NCBI GenBank assembly: GCA_016711345.1
Contig: JADJTD010000001.1
Location: 248,001-312,000 of the forward strand
Direction of reading: 5' to 3'
Length of the DNA stretch: 64,000 nt
DNA from: Chloracidobacterium sp.
GTDB taxonomy: Bacteria; Acidobacteriota; Blastocatellia; Pyrinomonadales; Pyrinomonadaceae
Part shown: positions 53,038 through 61,071 of the stretch, in pieces
Position numbering within the stretch: position 1 is the first letter of the stretch
Layout: every line of letters starts with the position of its first letter
The notes under the pieces: generated by a model
What the model was told of the DNA's origin: nothing
The model's input: the letters and a program-made list of their open reading frames with translations, nothing else
Databases searched by the model: none
Made by a program: the position numbers and the translations under genes

Positions 53038-53114
53038 TTGCAAAAGCCCGCACGTAAGTAAGGGCGGTACACTCAACATTGAATGCACCGCTCTTACGTG
53101 CGCGCCTTGTGCAA
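53038..53114. repeat. Dispersed palindrome, copy E
   Basis: Contains the exact core GCCCGCACGTAAGTAAGGGC at about 53046-53065 and the complement CGCTCTTACGTGCGCGCC near 53089-53106, with TTGCAAAA/TTGTGCAA ends. It starts 7 nt after the gcvPB stop; its right end abuts the doxX -10 box. Confidence 0.92.
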
Positions 53115-53116
53115 AA

Positions 53117-53125
53117 TGCTATAAT
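53117..53125 (+). promoter_or_regulatory. Extended -10 promoter of the doxX-like gene
   Basis: TGCTATAAT lies 32 nt before ATG 53157; the -35 region would fall inside the palindrome copy E. Confidence 0.6.
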
Positions 53126-53156
53126 TCGTCAACGTTCAAGATAAGGAGAACTTACT

Positions 53157-53573
53157 ATGGAAAGATTTCTGGGAAGGTACTCGACATATATTTACGCGGT
53201 CCTAAGGATCGTTTCGGGCTTTTTATTTATGTGGCACGGCACACAAAAGCTCCTCGGCTACCCGCCATCAGGTACGCCATCGTCGGGTGAGGGCCTTTCG
53301 CCGCTAATTGCTGTCGCCGGAACGATCGAACTCTTCGGCGGCATTATGATCATGATCGGCTTGTTCACCGCGGTCGCCGCTTTTCTATCAAGCGGTCTGA
53401 TGGCAGTCGCCTATTTCATGGCTCATTTCAGCCTTCAGGCGTTTTTGCCGGTGGTCAACAAAGGCGAACTGGCGGTAGTCTATTGCTTCCTGTTTCTCTA
53501 CATAGCGTCGAGAGGCTCAGGTGTTTGGAGCGTTGACTCTATCTTTAAAGGCAGCGGATCAAACGGCAGTTAA
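53157..53573 (+). CDS. DoxX-family membrane protein
   Basis: 138 aa, four membrane helices (about 12-30, 55-75, 80-100, 107-125). The motif GFLFMWHGTQKLLGYPP at the end of helix 1 and TIELFGGIMIMIGLFT in helix 2 are typical of DoxX. The family is linked to quinone or redox roles in the membrane, not firmly. AAGGAGAA gives a good ribosome site. It is followed by two more membrane-protein genes on the same strand. Confidence 0.88.
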   Translation: MERFLGRYSTYIYAVLRIVSGFLFMWHGTQKLLGYPPSGTPSSGEGLSPLIAVAGTIELFGGIMIMIGLFTAVAAFLSSGLMAVAYFMAHFSLQAFLPVVNKGELAVVYCFLFLYIASRGSGVWSVDSIFKGSGSNGS

Positions 53574-53621
53574 TTGACAAACTTTTAGAGCATAATTTAC
53601 ATCAAATCACGGAGGAAAATT

Positions 53622-54332
53622 ATGGAAGATTTTACAAGTACATTTGGCAATTCAGTGGCACAAGCCGAGCCTATTGAACGCGCTGCGTTTATCCGCAAGA
53701 CTTATATGCTGTTGGCCGCTGCGGTTTTAGCATTTATCGCCGTCGAAGCCTTTTTCTTTACGACTGGCATTGCTCAAGTGATCGCATCGCTTCTTTTCTC
53801 AGGCGGGAGCATCGGTTGGTTGGTGGTTCTGGGCCTGTTTATGGGCATTTCGTATCTCGCGAACCGCTGGGCCGTATCTGAAACGTCGCAAGCCGTCCAA
53901 TATATGGGCCTCGGGATTTTTATCATTGCCGAAGCGATAATTTTCATCCCGCTGCTCTACGTCGCGGCTAACGTTTCCGGCGACTCTAACGTGATACTAA
54001 AGGCCGGCATCGTTTCTCTCGGCCTTTTTGCCGGATTAACATTTACGGTGTTAGTGACTAGAACAGATTTTTCATGGCTCGCACCGATCCTTGCGATCGG
54101 CGGATTTGCGGCGTTGGGATTTATTATTGCGAGTGCGTTGTTCGGTTTTTCACTCGGAAATGTATTTGCGTTCGCTATGGTCGCATTCGCGGGAACAGCG
54201 ATACTCTATCAAACTTCGCAGGTACTTCATCAATTTAACACCAAACAACACGTCGCCGCTGCACTGACATTATTCGCAAGCGTGGCACTTTTGTTCTGGT
54301 ATATCCTGAGCATTTTCAGCTCGCGTCGATAG
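53622..54332 (+). CDS. Bax inhibitor-1 / YccA family membrane protein
   Basis: 236 aa with seven membrane helices. The N-terminal FIRKTYMLLAAAVLAFIAVE and the later LASVALLFWYILSIFSSRR end match the family. Members in bacteria are membrane proteins associated with ion (Ca2+) leak and with FtsH regulation. ACGGAGGAAA lies 4 nt before the ATG. Confidence 0.9.
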   Translation: MEDFTSTFGNSVAQAEPIERAAFIRKTYMLLAAAVLAFIAVEAFFFTTGIAQVIASLLFSGGSIGWLVVLGLFMGISYLANRWAVSETSQAVQYMGLGIFIIAEAIIFIPLLYVAANVSGDSNVILKAGIVSLGLFAGLTFTVLVTRTDFSWLAPILAIGGFAALGFIIASALFGFSLGNVFAFAMVAFAGTAILYQTSQVLHQFNTKQHVAAALTLFASVALLFWYILSIFSSRR

Positions 54333-54350
54333 CGGCAGGAAAACCATCTC

Positions 54351-54599
54351 ATGGCAGACAATTATGCTCTGTGTCCAAAATGCGGAGCGGCTGAACCAAA
54401 ATTACTAAAGTTCACTTGGTGGGGCGGAGCACTCGGCCCCAAAATGCTGACGCATGTAAAATGTCAAAGCTGTGGTAACAAATACAACGGAAAAACCGGC
54501 GGTGACAACACCGTCGGCGTCACCATTTATATGGTCGTGACAGGCGTTTTATCGTTCGTGTTGATGTTTGTGGTCTTCTTCTTTTTGTTCAGCCGCTAA
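54351..54599 (+). CDS. Zinc-ribbon membrane protein, 82 aa
   Basis: N-terminal CPKCG at 8-12 and CQSCG at about 38-42 form a two-knuckle zinc ribbon; a membrane helix (IYMVVTGVLSFVLMFVVFFF) follows. It starts 18 nt after the Bax-inhibitor gene and its end overlaps the xseB stop region by 4 nt (converging). Function unknown. Confidence 0.75.
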   Translation: MADNYALCPKCGAAEPKLLKFTWWGGALGPKMLTHVKCQSCGNKYNGKTGGDNTVGVTIYMVVTGVLSFVLMFVVFFFLFSR

Positions 54600-54829
54600 C
54601 CACGTGACGATTCCGGCAAAAATTCTTCGGCGGTGAGATTTCCATTAGAGTCTTTCATCAATATTTCTATTCGACGCTCTGCCTTTGCGAGCCGCTCACG
54701 GCACTCGCGCGAAAGCTTGATTCCCTTCTCAAACAACTCAAGGCTCTGCTCAAGCGGCAGATCGCCGCTCTCGAGTTTGCCAACAATTTTCTCCAGCTCG
54801 GCGAGCGATGTTTCAAATGACTTTTCCAT
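54596..54829 (-). CDS. xseB: Exodeoxyribonuclease VII small subunit
   Basis: 77 aa. The family core FETSLAELEKIVGKLESGDL and LEQSLELFEKGIKLSRECRE are fully present. It binds several copies to XseA to form exonuclease VII, which degrades single-stranded DNA. It is separated from xseA by one unknown gene. Confidence 0.95.
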   Translation of the reverse strand: MEKSFETSLAELEKIVGKLESGDLPLEQSLELFEKGIKLSRECRERLAKAERRIEILMKDSNGNLTAEEFLPESSRG

Positions 54830-54831
54830 AA

Positions 54832-55506
54832 CTATTTCACCAGCTCTTCAGCCTGTCTCAGCGTATTGCTCAAATTCCCGATGCCGCCAAATTTATCAGC
54901 TGTATCCTTGCCGCCTCCAAGAGTTGCGATCGCGATGATCTCTTGCCCGATCTTCTGCGCGATGCTGGCGGCAAGTTTGTCATCTTTGACGCCGATGATC
55001 TGCCAGCGGTCGCCTGTCCAACGCATCCTCATCTCCAGCTGATGATTTTCGAGCTTGCTGTTCACAAAGGCAACATCATCTGTCACAGCAATATCGAGAT
55101 ACTTACTCGCTCCCAAAACCATTGCAAAAAATGGAACATCGCCGTATTTCGCAGTCCGGTCACGAATGACACGCGGCAATTCCGCACGAGCTCGATCTTT
55201 CACTGCTGGCATCAGCGGCCTTGCAAGTATCGTCGCCTTTTGAATGGCTTGCGGTGACATTCCACGTCCGTACAGTTCGATAGCTTTCGCCGTAACCTGC
55301 GGCATAAAATCTTCGACGATGGCATCGATGTCAACGATCAAATCGACCTCATCGGTGTCATCACGCTTTGCCGCATCGACCAGCAAAGCCAGCGAATACT
55401 GTGGCGAAGACCTAAGCTGTTGGTAATAGACAAGCCCGCCTATAATCGCGACCACCGCCAAAGTTAAAGCCACCGTTCCGGCGATCACATATGTCTGTTT
55501 CGGCAT
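54832..55506 (-). CDS. Membrane-anchored protein, DUF2939-like, 224 aa
   Basis: One N-terminal membrane helix (about 8-30, VIAGTVALTLAVVAIIGGLV), then an exported alpha/beta domain with SPQYSLALLVDAAKRDDTDE, resembling DUF2939-type proteins. It is inserted between xseA (3 nt gap) and xseB (2 nt gap), so it is cotranscribed with the nuclease subunits. Role unknown. Confidence 0.7.
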   Translation of the reverse strand: MPKQTYVIAGTVALTLAVVAIIGGLVYYQQLRSSPQYSLALLVDAAKRDDTDEVDLIVDIDAIVEDFMPQVTAKAIELYGRGMSPQAIQKATILARPLMPAVKDRARAELPRVIRDRTAKYGDVPFFAMVLGASKYLDIAVTDDVAFVNSKLENHQLEMRMRWTGDRWQIIGVKDDKLAASIAQKIGQEIIAIATLGGGKDTADKFGGIGNLSNTLRQAEELVK

Positions 55507-55509
55507 AAG

Positions 55510-56826
55510 TTATTCAGATGACAAAACCTCGGCGTTTAGTTTCCCACGCTCTAAACGTATTTTCAATTTGTCGCCAGGTTTAACGGTCGAAGCGTCGCGT
55601 AAGACGCTCCCATCATCAGTTTGAGTTATCGAATAACCACGCGTCAGCACTGCCAAAGGCGAAAGAGCATCAAGTTTCGCCATTTGTAATTTCAAATTTT
55701 CAGATTTCAAATTTAAAGCCTGTTCGATCGCAAATTTCCGTCGCTGTTCAAGACTTTCAAGCAAGTTTCTGATCGCAATAGCCTTTGCCGATAATGTCGC
55801 TGGCGTCAGCCGAGCTGTAACATCAGCAAACCGGGAATTCGCCCGTTGAACAGAAGCCGAAAATGAATACTGCAAATTGCTGACAGCTTCGCGAACCTGT
55901 GTCTTCGCATCGAGCATCTTGTAATCCAACATGCCCATCAATCTCTCTTCGCAAGCGTGAAGATCGTGAATAATATCTTCTTCGCGGCCCGCAACGATCT
56001 CAGCCGCCGCCGAAGGCGTCGCGGCTCGCATATCGGCGACAAAATCCGCTATCGTCACATCGATCTCATGCCCGACCGCCGAGATCACAGGTATTTCGCT
56101 CGCCCTGATCGCACGGGCAAGCATCTCGTCATTAAACGCCCAAAGATCTTCCGCCGAGCCACCGCCGCGTCCGACGATGAGTACGTCAATGCGCTCATGT
56201 TCATCGAGCGTTCGGTTATACGCATTCACGCCATTCACCGCCGCGCGAATACTGTCCGCCGAGCCTTCGCCCTGCACCAGCGCCGGTATAAGCAACACAC
56301 TCACCGACTGCGCACGACGCGTCAAAACCGTAAGAATATCGTGATAAGCCGCACCGCTTTTGCTCGTAATAACGCCAACCTTTCGCGGCAGAAAAGGTAT
56401 CGGGCGTTTTATTTCTTCCGCAAATAGCCCTTCCGCATCAAGCTTTGCCTTGATCTGCTGATAAGCCGCCGCAAGCGCACCTTCGCCCGAAGGCTCAAGT
56501 GATTCAACAACGATCTGCGTCTCACCGCGAGCCTCATAAAAACTCAGCCGCCCGCGAAGACGCACCGTGACACCGTTCTGCGGCTTAAATCGAATGCGGT
56601 AATTCGTGCCCTTCCAGCAAACACACTTTATCTGCGCATCGCCGTCGTTCAAATTAAAATACCAATGCCCCGAACCCGCCGCAACAAAATTAACGACCTC
56701 ACCCTCAACCCAAACCGAAGCAAATTGCCGCTCAATACTCTCGCGCACCTCAGCATTCAACTCCGACACAGTCATCGGCCGTCGTTCTGTTTCGTCTAAT
56801 AGAAATTGTAAAAGCGGAGCTTCCAT
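55510..56826 (-). CDS. xseA: Exodeoxyribonuclease VII large subunit
   Basis: 438 aa. N-terminal OB fold (about 15-110, with GHWYFNLNDGDAQIKCVCWK), then the catalytic domain with RGGGSAEDLWAFNDE (about 200-214) and VGHEIDVTIADFVADMRAATPSAA (starting near 227). The coiled coil at about 280-390 binds XseB. Residues about 368-381 (LNLKSENLKLQMAK) are encoded by heptamer-repeat DNA placed in frame inside the coiled coil. Confidence 0.96.
   Translation of the reverse strand: MEAPLLQFLLDETERRPMTVSELNAEVRESIERQFASVWVEGEVVNFVAAGSGHWYFNLNDGDAQIKCVCWKGTNYRIRFKPQNGVTVRLRGRLSFYEARGETQIVVESLEPSGEGALAAAYQQIKAKLDAEGLFAEEIKRPIPFLPRKVGVITSKSGAAYHDILTVLTRRAQSVSVLLIPALVQGEGSADSIRAAVNGVNAYNRTLDEHERIDVLIVGRGGGSAEDLWAFNDEMLARAIRASEIPVISAVGHEIDVTIADFVADMRAATPSAAAEIVAGREEDIIHDLHACEERLMGMLDYKMLDAKTQVREAVSNLQYSFSASVQRANSRFADVTARLTPATLSAKAIAIRNLLESLEQRRKFAIEQALNLKSENLKLQMAKLDALSPLAVLTRGYSITQTDDGSVLRDASTVKPGDKLKIRLERGKLNAEVLSSE
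55681..55720. repeat. Heptamer repeat inside xseA
   Basis: Units of AAATTTG / AATCTGA type in the coding sequence of the coiled coil (residues 368-381). Only one arm is seen. Confidence 0.65.
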
Positions 56827-56834
56827 CAGGATCT

Positions 56835-58595
56835 TTATTTTACTGCAATGACCGAGTTGATCGTCGAAAAAGTATTATCTCTTTTCGCCCTTATCTTCAG
56901 CCGCGGTGAAACACCATTCGCTACTGCGGTGCCCGACCGAAAGGCTATATTGTATGCCGTTCGTAGCTGTACGACGATGTCTTCATAAGCAAGTTGGATC
57001 TGGCTGATCTGGGTTATCGGATAATAGACACCGCCGGAAACTTTTGCGAGGCGTTCGCCTTCGCCGGTGCTTTTTGCTGTGAGCGACATATATTTCGAAC
57101 GCATTGGGTCAATGTTGGCGGTCGGATTCGCAACAGCGGCTGCGATCAAGCCAGATGGAACATATAGAGGATAGATCAACGAGCCGCTTTCCTGTATCGA
57201 GCCAAGCAGTGCGTCGAACGGCAAAAATGAACGATTGTCGTCGCCGTCTGTGAGGATGACAATCGCGGTTCGTTCACCTTTTAGCTGTCGCAAAGTATCG
57301 GCGATCGTGTAAGCGAGAGCATCGTAGTACGCCGTTCCACCGCCCGCGTCGAAGGTGTCGAGGCTTTCGGACAGTTTGCCTTTGTCGGTTGTAAATTTCG
57401 AGATCACTTTTACATCATCGTTAAAAGTAACTATCGAGATGCGGTCATTTTTATCCACCGTATCGACAAAACTGCGTGCCGCTTTGCGTATGAAATTGAC
57501 GTAATTTTCAACACTGCCCGAAACGTCCAGCAGCAGCACAAGGTTAAACGGCGCAGTCGAACGCTCAACCGAAATTATCTCTCGCTCTTTACCGTTTTCC
57601 AGAACTTCAAAATCCTTCGCACTAAGCCCCGCGATCGCTCGATTATTTATATCCGTCACGCGAACCAAAGCAGTCTTTACCGGTGCTATCACAGCCTCCG
57701 CTCGGCCCGACTTATTGCTAAGCGAAGGCTGCCGCTCAATCGGTGGCAGCGTACGAGCATAGTCACCAAAATATTTCGGCGAAGCACGTCGAATGGCCTC
57801 CATCAACAGCGAATCGCCGCTGCGAATAATCGCCTTAGCCGCATTTGTCAAAGGCCGTTCGCGAAGATCGCTCATAACCTCGCTCGGCGGCACGTTCAAT
57901 AAAATAATGCCGCGTGCGGTAGTGAAATTTAGTGAGACAGATCTTTGATCTTTTGCCTTAAGTTTCTGATCCTTTTTGAGCGATTTCTCAGATTTGAGAT
58001 TTGAGATTTCAGATTCGTTCTTTGGACTTTGGACTTCACCGCTTCGCCGGCCTTTGACCTCAAATCTTCCGGCAGCCTTTTCCTTTACCTCAGCGATCTC
58101 AAAATCAGCCAAATATCGCGGCTTAGATTCTGTCCACAAAAATTGATATTTCAGATCGTCGTCCGGCACATCCACAGCAATAGTACCTACATACGTCTTA
58201 ACATCAACAGAAGCAAAGTTTCCCGCAACCTCGACAGCTCCGTCGAGAGTTTCGACTTTGATCTTTGTGCGTTCAGGGAGAACGAGAGTTAGGTCTATGC
58301 GTTTTTGTTTATCGGCGGGTTCTACCGAAATAATGATGTGGCCCGCTCCGCCTTTTATCTTTATTGCAGACTCCGCAACACCTTTTGGCAACGACGCATT
58401 CAAACGCCCGACGGCTGCTTTTTCGTCGGTGGCAGCTTCAGCTTTTGCAGCAACGCGTCCAAAACGATTGACGATCTCAACCGTGCCGCCTTCACGCACA
58501 TTTAGATCGCGCGTCAGGTCCTGAGCAAAATTGCCCAGCGTGAATGCGAAAATAACAAATAAAATTAACGGGAATCTCTTGCCAGAAAACAGCAT
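56835..58595 (-). CDS. Exported VWA-domain protein
   Basis: 586 aa. Signal peptide about 7-24 (FPLILFVIFAFTLGNFAQ). Residues about 30-180 and 219-340 are beta-rich; the VWA domain starts near 350 with the MIDAS motif DVSGS at 357-361 and a later TDGDDN. It resembles acidobacterial VWFA-related proteins. VWA domains bind metal-dependent ligands. Residues 187-218 are a Lys/Ser/Glu-rich insert encoded by mosaic heptamer repeats. It lies 3 nt after the kinase gene and 8 nt before xseA, so it is in the same transcript. Confidence 0.85.
   Translation of the reverse strand: MLFSGKRFPLILFVIFAFTLGNFAQDLTRDLNVREGGTVEIVNRFGRVAAKAEAATDEKAAVGRLNASLPKGVAESAIKIKGGAGHIIISVEPADKQKRIDLTLVLPERTKIKVETLDGAVEVAGNFASVDVKTYVGTIAVDVPDDDLKYQFLWTESKPRYLADFEIAEVKEKAAGRFEVKGRRSGEVQSPKNESEISNLKSEKSLKKDQKLKAKDQRSVSLNFTTARGIILLNVPPSEVMSDLRERPLTNAAKAIIRSGDSLLMEAIRRASPKYFGDYARTLPPIERQPSLSNKSGRAEAVIAPVKTALVRVTDINNRAIAGLSAKDFEVLENGKEREIISVERSTAPFNLVLLLDVSGSVENYVNFIRKAARSFVDTVDKNDRISIVTFNDDVKVISKFTTDKGKLSESLDTFDAGGGTAYYDALAYTIADTLRQLKGERTAIVILTDGDDNRSFLPFDALLGSIQESGSLIYPLYVPSGLIAAAVANPTANIDPMRSKYMSLTAKSTGEGERLAKVSGGVYYPITQISQIQLAYEDIVVQLRTAYNIAFRSGTAVANGVSPRLKIRAKRDNTFSTINSVIAVK
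57943..58037. repeat. Mosaic heptamer repeat inside the VWA gene
   Basis: Minus-strand units run GTCCAAA, GTCCAAA, TCTGAAA, TCTCAAA, TCTCAAA, TCTGAGA, then GATCAAA-type words. They combine the word families seen at 18246 and 55681 and keep the frame open for 32 codons. Confidence 0.8.
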
Positions 58596-58598
58596 TTC

Positions 58599-60860
58599 CT
58601 AAGGTTTGCTCGGAATTCTACCCGACTGGATGAGGCGCTGACGAACTCGTTCCTGCCATCTTTTTCGAGGGCGTTCGTCGTCCTCAAATCGTTCGATGAG
58701 ATCGTTCATCGATTCGCCGCCCGCGAGCCGGGTTTTCAAATAGAGCAACGCTACTATGATACCAGAAAAGGAGAGCACCAAGATCTGCACCGGCAGCCAG
58801 ATGAGTTGGATGATCGATTCGAGCAATGCCATTTTCACTCTAGCCTGCATATCGTTTGCCTCACCCGTGATGCGAAACGAGCGGCTGCGGCCCCAGTTAA
58901 ATACAAATCCGCCGTCCTTCTCTTCTACGATCGCATCGGTCTTGTCACCTGTCGCAGGTTGCGGTTCCGAGACCGCAGATTCATCTTTTTGCGGTGCAAT
59001 TGCTGCTGCCTTTTCATCGACCGACGGTATCTGCTCGACCTTTTTCTCAAGGCCGTAGGCCGCGAGATTAACAACCGCCGAGATCGTTCCCGCGGTGAGT
59101 GCCGGAATGAGAAACATTATAAAGACAGCTGCTGCTGCGGTCATAACCGAGCGTTTAACAAGTTCCTTTGAACGTTTGAGAGCTGCCCAGCCTTTAAGAT
59201 TTTCCATCATCACGACCGGCGAAGACAGCGTCCAAAACACGCTAAGGACAATAAAACCTACGCCGCAAGTCACGATCCCAATAACAAAAACGAGTACAGT
59301 ATTGAGAATGCCGGTTCCGGCAAATGTCTTCCATTTCTTGCGTGCCTCAACGAGCGCGGGCCTCAATCTGATGGGCCTCAGCGGAACAGCGAGGTATTGC
59401 GTAACGATCCATGTGATCGTGCCGATGACAAGGTATGTACAAAATGCGCTCGCGATCGACAGCGCAAATCCGGCGGTACCGACCAGCACGTTCGAAGTCG
59501 TTTCAGAGATCACATCGCTGACCTTTAGGAACGAAAGCACGATCATCAAGATAGTCAAAACAATTATCGGCAGCGAGAAAAAGCCGGTCAGCATGATGAA
59601 CTTAGGCAGATGCTCGCTGTAAATGACCAAAGCCCTGCGCAGCAATCCGAATATACCTTCGTACCTTGCACGCATCACACTCGCGAAAGCCTCGGCTGTC
59701 TGCGGACGTTCATTCGGATCTTTGGCCAGAGCCGAATGTATCGCCCGTTTCATCTTTCGACGGACATTTTTTGCATCCAGCGGTGCGGGCTCGACGCTCT
59801 TGTGCGATTCCATAACATCCTTGAAATCGCCCTCGAACGGCGGCGCTCCCGAAAGCATCTGATACGCGATAACGCCGAGGCTGTAGATGTCCGAACGCGG
59901 ATCGAGGTGTTCGCCGCGGCATTGCTCCGGCGACATATAAAGCGGCGTGCCCAAAACCGAACCGACACGCGTCAAATCTGCCGAATTACTCGAATCATAA
60001 AGCGACCGCACCGGCGTCGCAAGCCGTGTCAGCGATCGGTCCGTGTCGCCTGTCGTCGAAATGATCTTGGTTCCAACCGAGTCCTGAAAATCATCTGAAA
60101 CATCGCCGTCATCAAAGATCGCGGTCTTGCCTTCAGAAGAGACAATGCCCGTTTCGGAAACAAGAGTGCCTTGATCGACCGAATGAGCGATGGTCGCGGT
60201 TCCTGGAGCCTTAGTATCTGAAACGCCGTCAGCATGAGTTCCGTCCGTCTCGGCTCCGCCAAAAGTCAAATTCCCGCCCGAAGCGATCGTTGGCAGCGAG
60301 CTTCGAAACTTCGCATCCAGATCGTCGCTCTCGATAACATCGTTCTCTTCGAGCTTTGCGATACCAAAATCAAGCACCTTTACCGTGTAGCCGCCGCGTT
60401 GATTTGGTTCGAGCCATATGTTGTCGGGTTTGAGGTCGCGGTGAATGATGCCCTGAACGTGAGCTTCGTGAACAGCCGAACAGACCTGTTCGAGAATATC
60501 GAGCGACCACGCGATCGGAAGATTTTTCTCTTCCTCAAGTATCTCGCCCAGCGTGCAGCCGTCGAGATATTCCATCACGAGATACGCAACCTGTCCGTCC
60601 TTTGTGTCCGCAAATCCAAAATCGGTCACATCTACAACATTCGGATGCCGCAAACGCCCCGCCGCACGAGCCTCGCGCCGGAAACGCTCGACAAACTCGC
60701 TCCGCTGCATAAACTGCGGAGCGATGATCTTCACCGCCACCGGCCGCTCGGTGCCGAGATGCGTCGCAAGATACACCGTCCCCATGCCGCCCTTTCCCAG
60801 CTCGCGCGTCATCTGATATTTGCCGTCAAGCACCTGGCCTATAAAGTCCGGACAATTCAT
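58599..60860 (-). CDS. Transmembrane serine/threonine protein kinase
   Basis: 753 aa from ATG 60860 (MNCPDFIGQVLDGKYQM); a TTG start at 60899 is possible but adds nothing conserved. Kinase motifs: GKGGMGTVY about 22-30, AVKII about 41-45, HRDLKPDN 140-147, DFG 164-166 and GTPLYMSPEQ 304-313. Between DFG and the SPE there are about 138 residues where about 25 are usual, a Thr/Ser/Asp-rich insertion in the activation segment. After the kinase domain about five membrane helices follow (two near 440-510, two near 540-630, one near 690-720), so it is polytopic and not of the usual PASTA type. It heads the VWA-xseA-xseB transcript. Confidence 0.9.
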   Translation of the reverse strand: MNCPDFIGQVLDGKYQMTRELGKGGMGTVYLATHLGTERPVAVKIIAPQFMQRSEFVERFRREARAAGRLRHPNVVDVTDFGFADTKDGQVAYLVMEYLDGCTLGEILEEEKNLPIAWSLDILEQVCSAVHEAHVQGIIHRDLKPDNIWLEPNQRGGYTVKVLDFGIAKLEENDVIESDDLDAKFRSSLPTIASGGNLTFGGAETDGTHADGVSDTKAPGTATIAHSVDQGTLVSETGIVSSEGKTAIFDDGDVSDDFQDSVGTKIISTTGDTDRSLTRLATPVRSLYDSSNSADLTRVGSVLGTPLYMSPEQCRGEHLDPRSDIYSLGVIAYQMLSGAPPFEGDFKDVMESHKSVEPAPLDAKNVRRKMKRAIHSALAKDPNERPQTAEAFASVMRARYEGIFGLLRRALVIYSEHLPKFIMLTGFFSLPIIVLTILMIVLSFLKVSDVISETTSNVLVGTAGFALSIASAFCTYLVIGTITWIVTQYLAVPLRPIRLRPALVEARKKWKTFAGTGILNTVLVFVIGIVTCGVGFIVLSVFWTLSSPVVMMENLKGWAALKRSKELVKRSVMTAAAAVFIMFLIPALTAGTISAVVNLAAYGLEKKVEQIPSVDEKAAAIAPQKDESAVSEPQPATGDKTDAIVEEKDGGFVFNWGRSRSFRITGEANDMQARVKMALLESIIQLIWLPVQILVLSFSGIIVALLYLKTRLAGGESMNDLIERFEDDERPRKRWQERVRQRLIQSGRIPSKP

Positions 60861-60960
60861 CTCTCGTAAATGCAAATCTACCCGTAATTGCGAATGCAAT
60901 CAAGTACTTACGACCGCGTTTGCCATTAAGTTTTGTGTTTTAGAACAATTGGTCAGCACA

Positions 60961-61063
60961 TTGCAAAAGCCCGCACATAAGCAAGGGCAACTAAATACAA
61001 AAGCCCGCACGTAAGTAAGGGCGAAACACTCATCACTGAATGTACCACCCTTTCTTATCTGCA
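60961..61063. repeat. Dispersed palindrome, copy F (tandem left arms)
   Basis: Two left arms in a row (CCGCACATAAGCAAGGGC at about 60971 and GCCCGCACGTAAGTAAGGGC at 61003-61022) and a weak right arm ending near 61063. It lies between the cohesin gene stop and the kinase start, so the kinase promoter may overlap it. Confidence 0.85.
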
Positions 61064-61071
61064 TTATCTGT

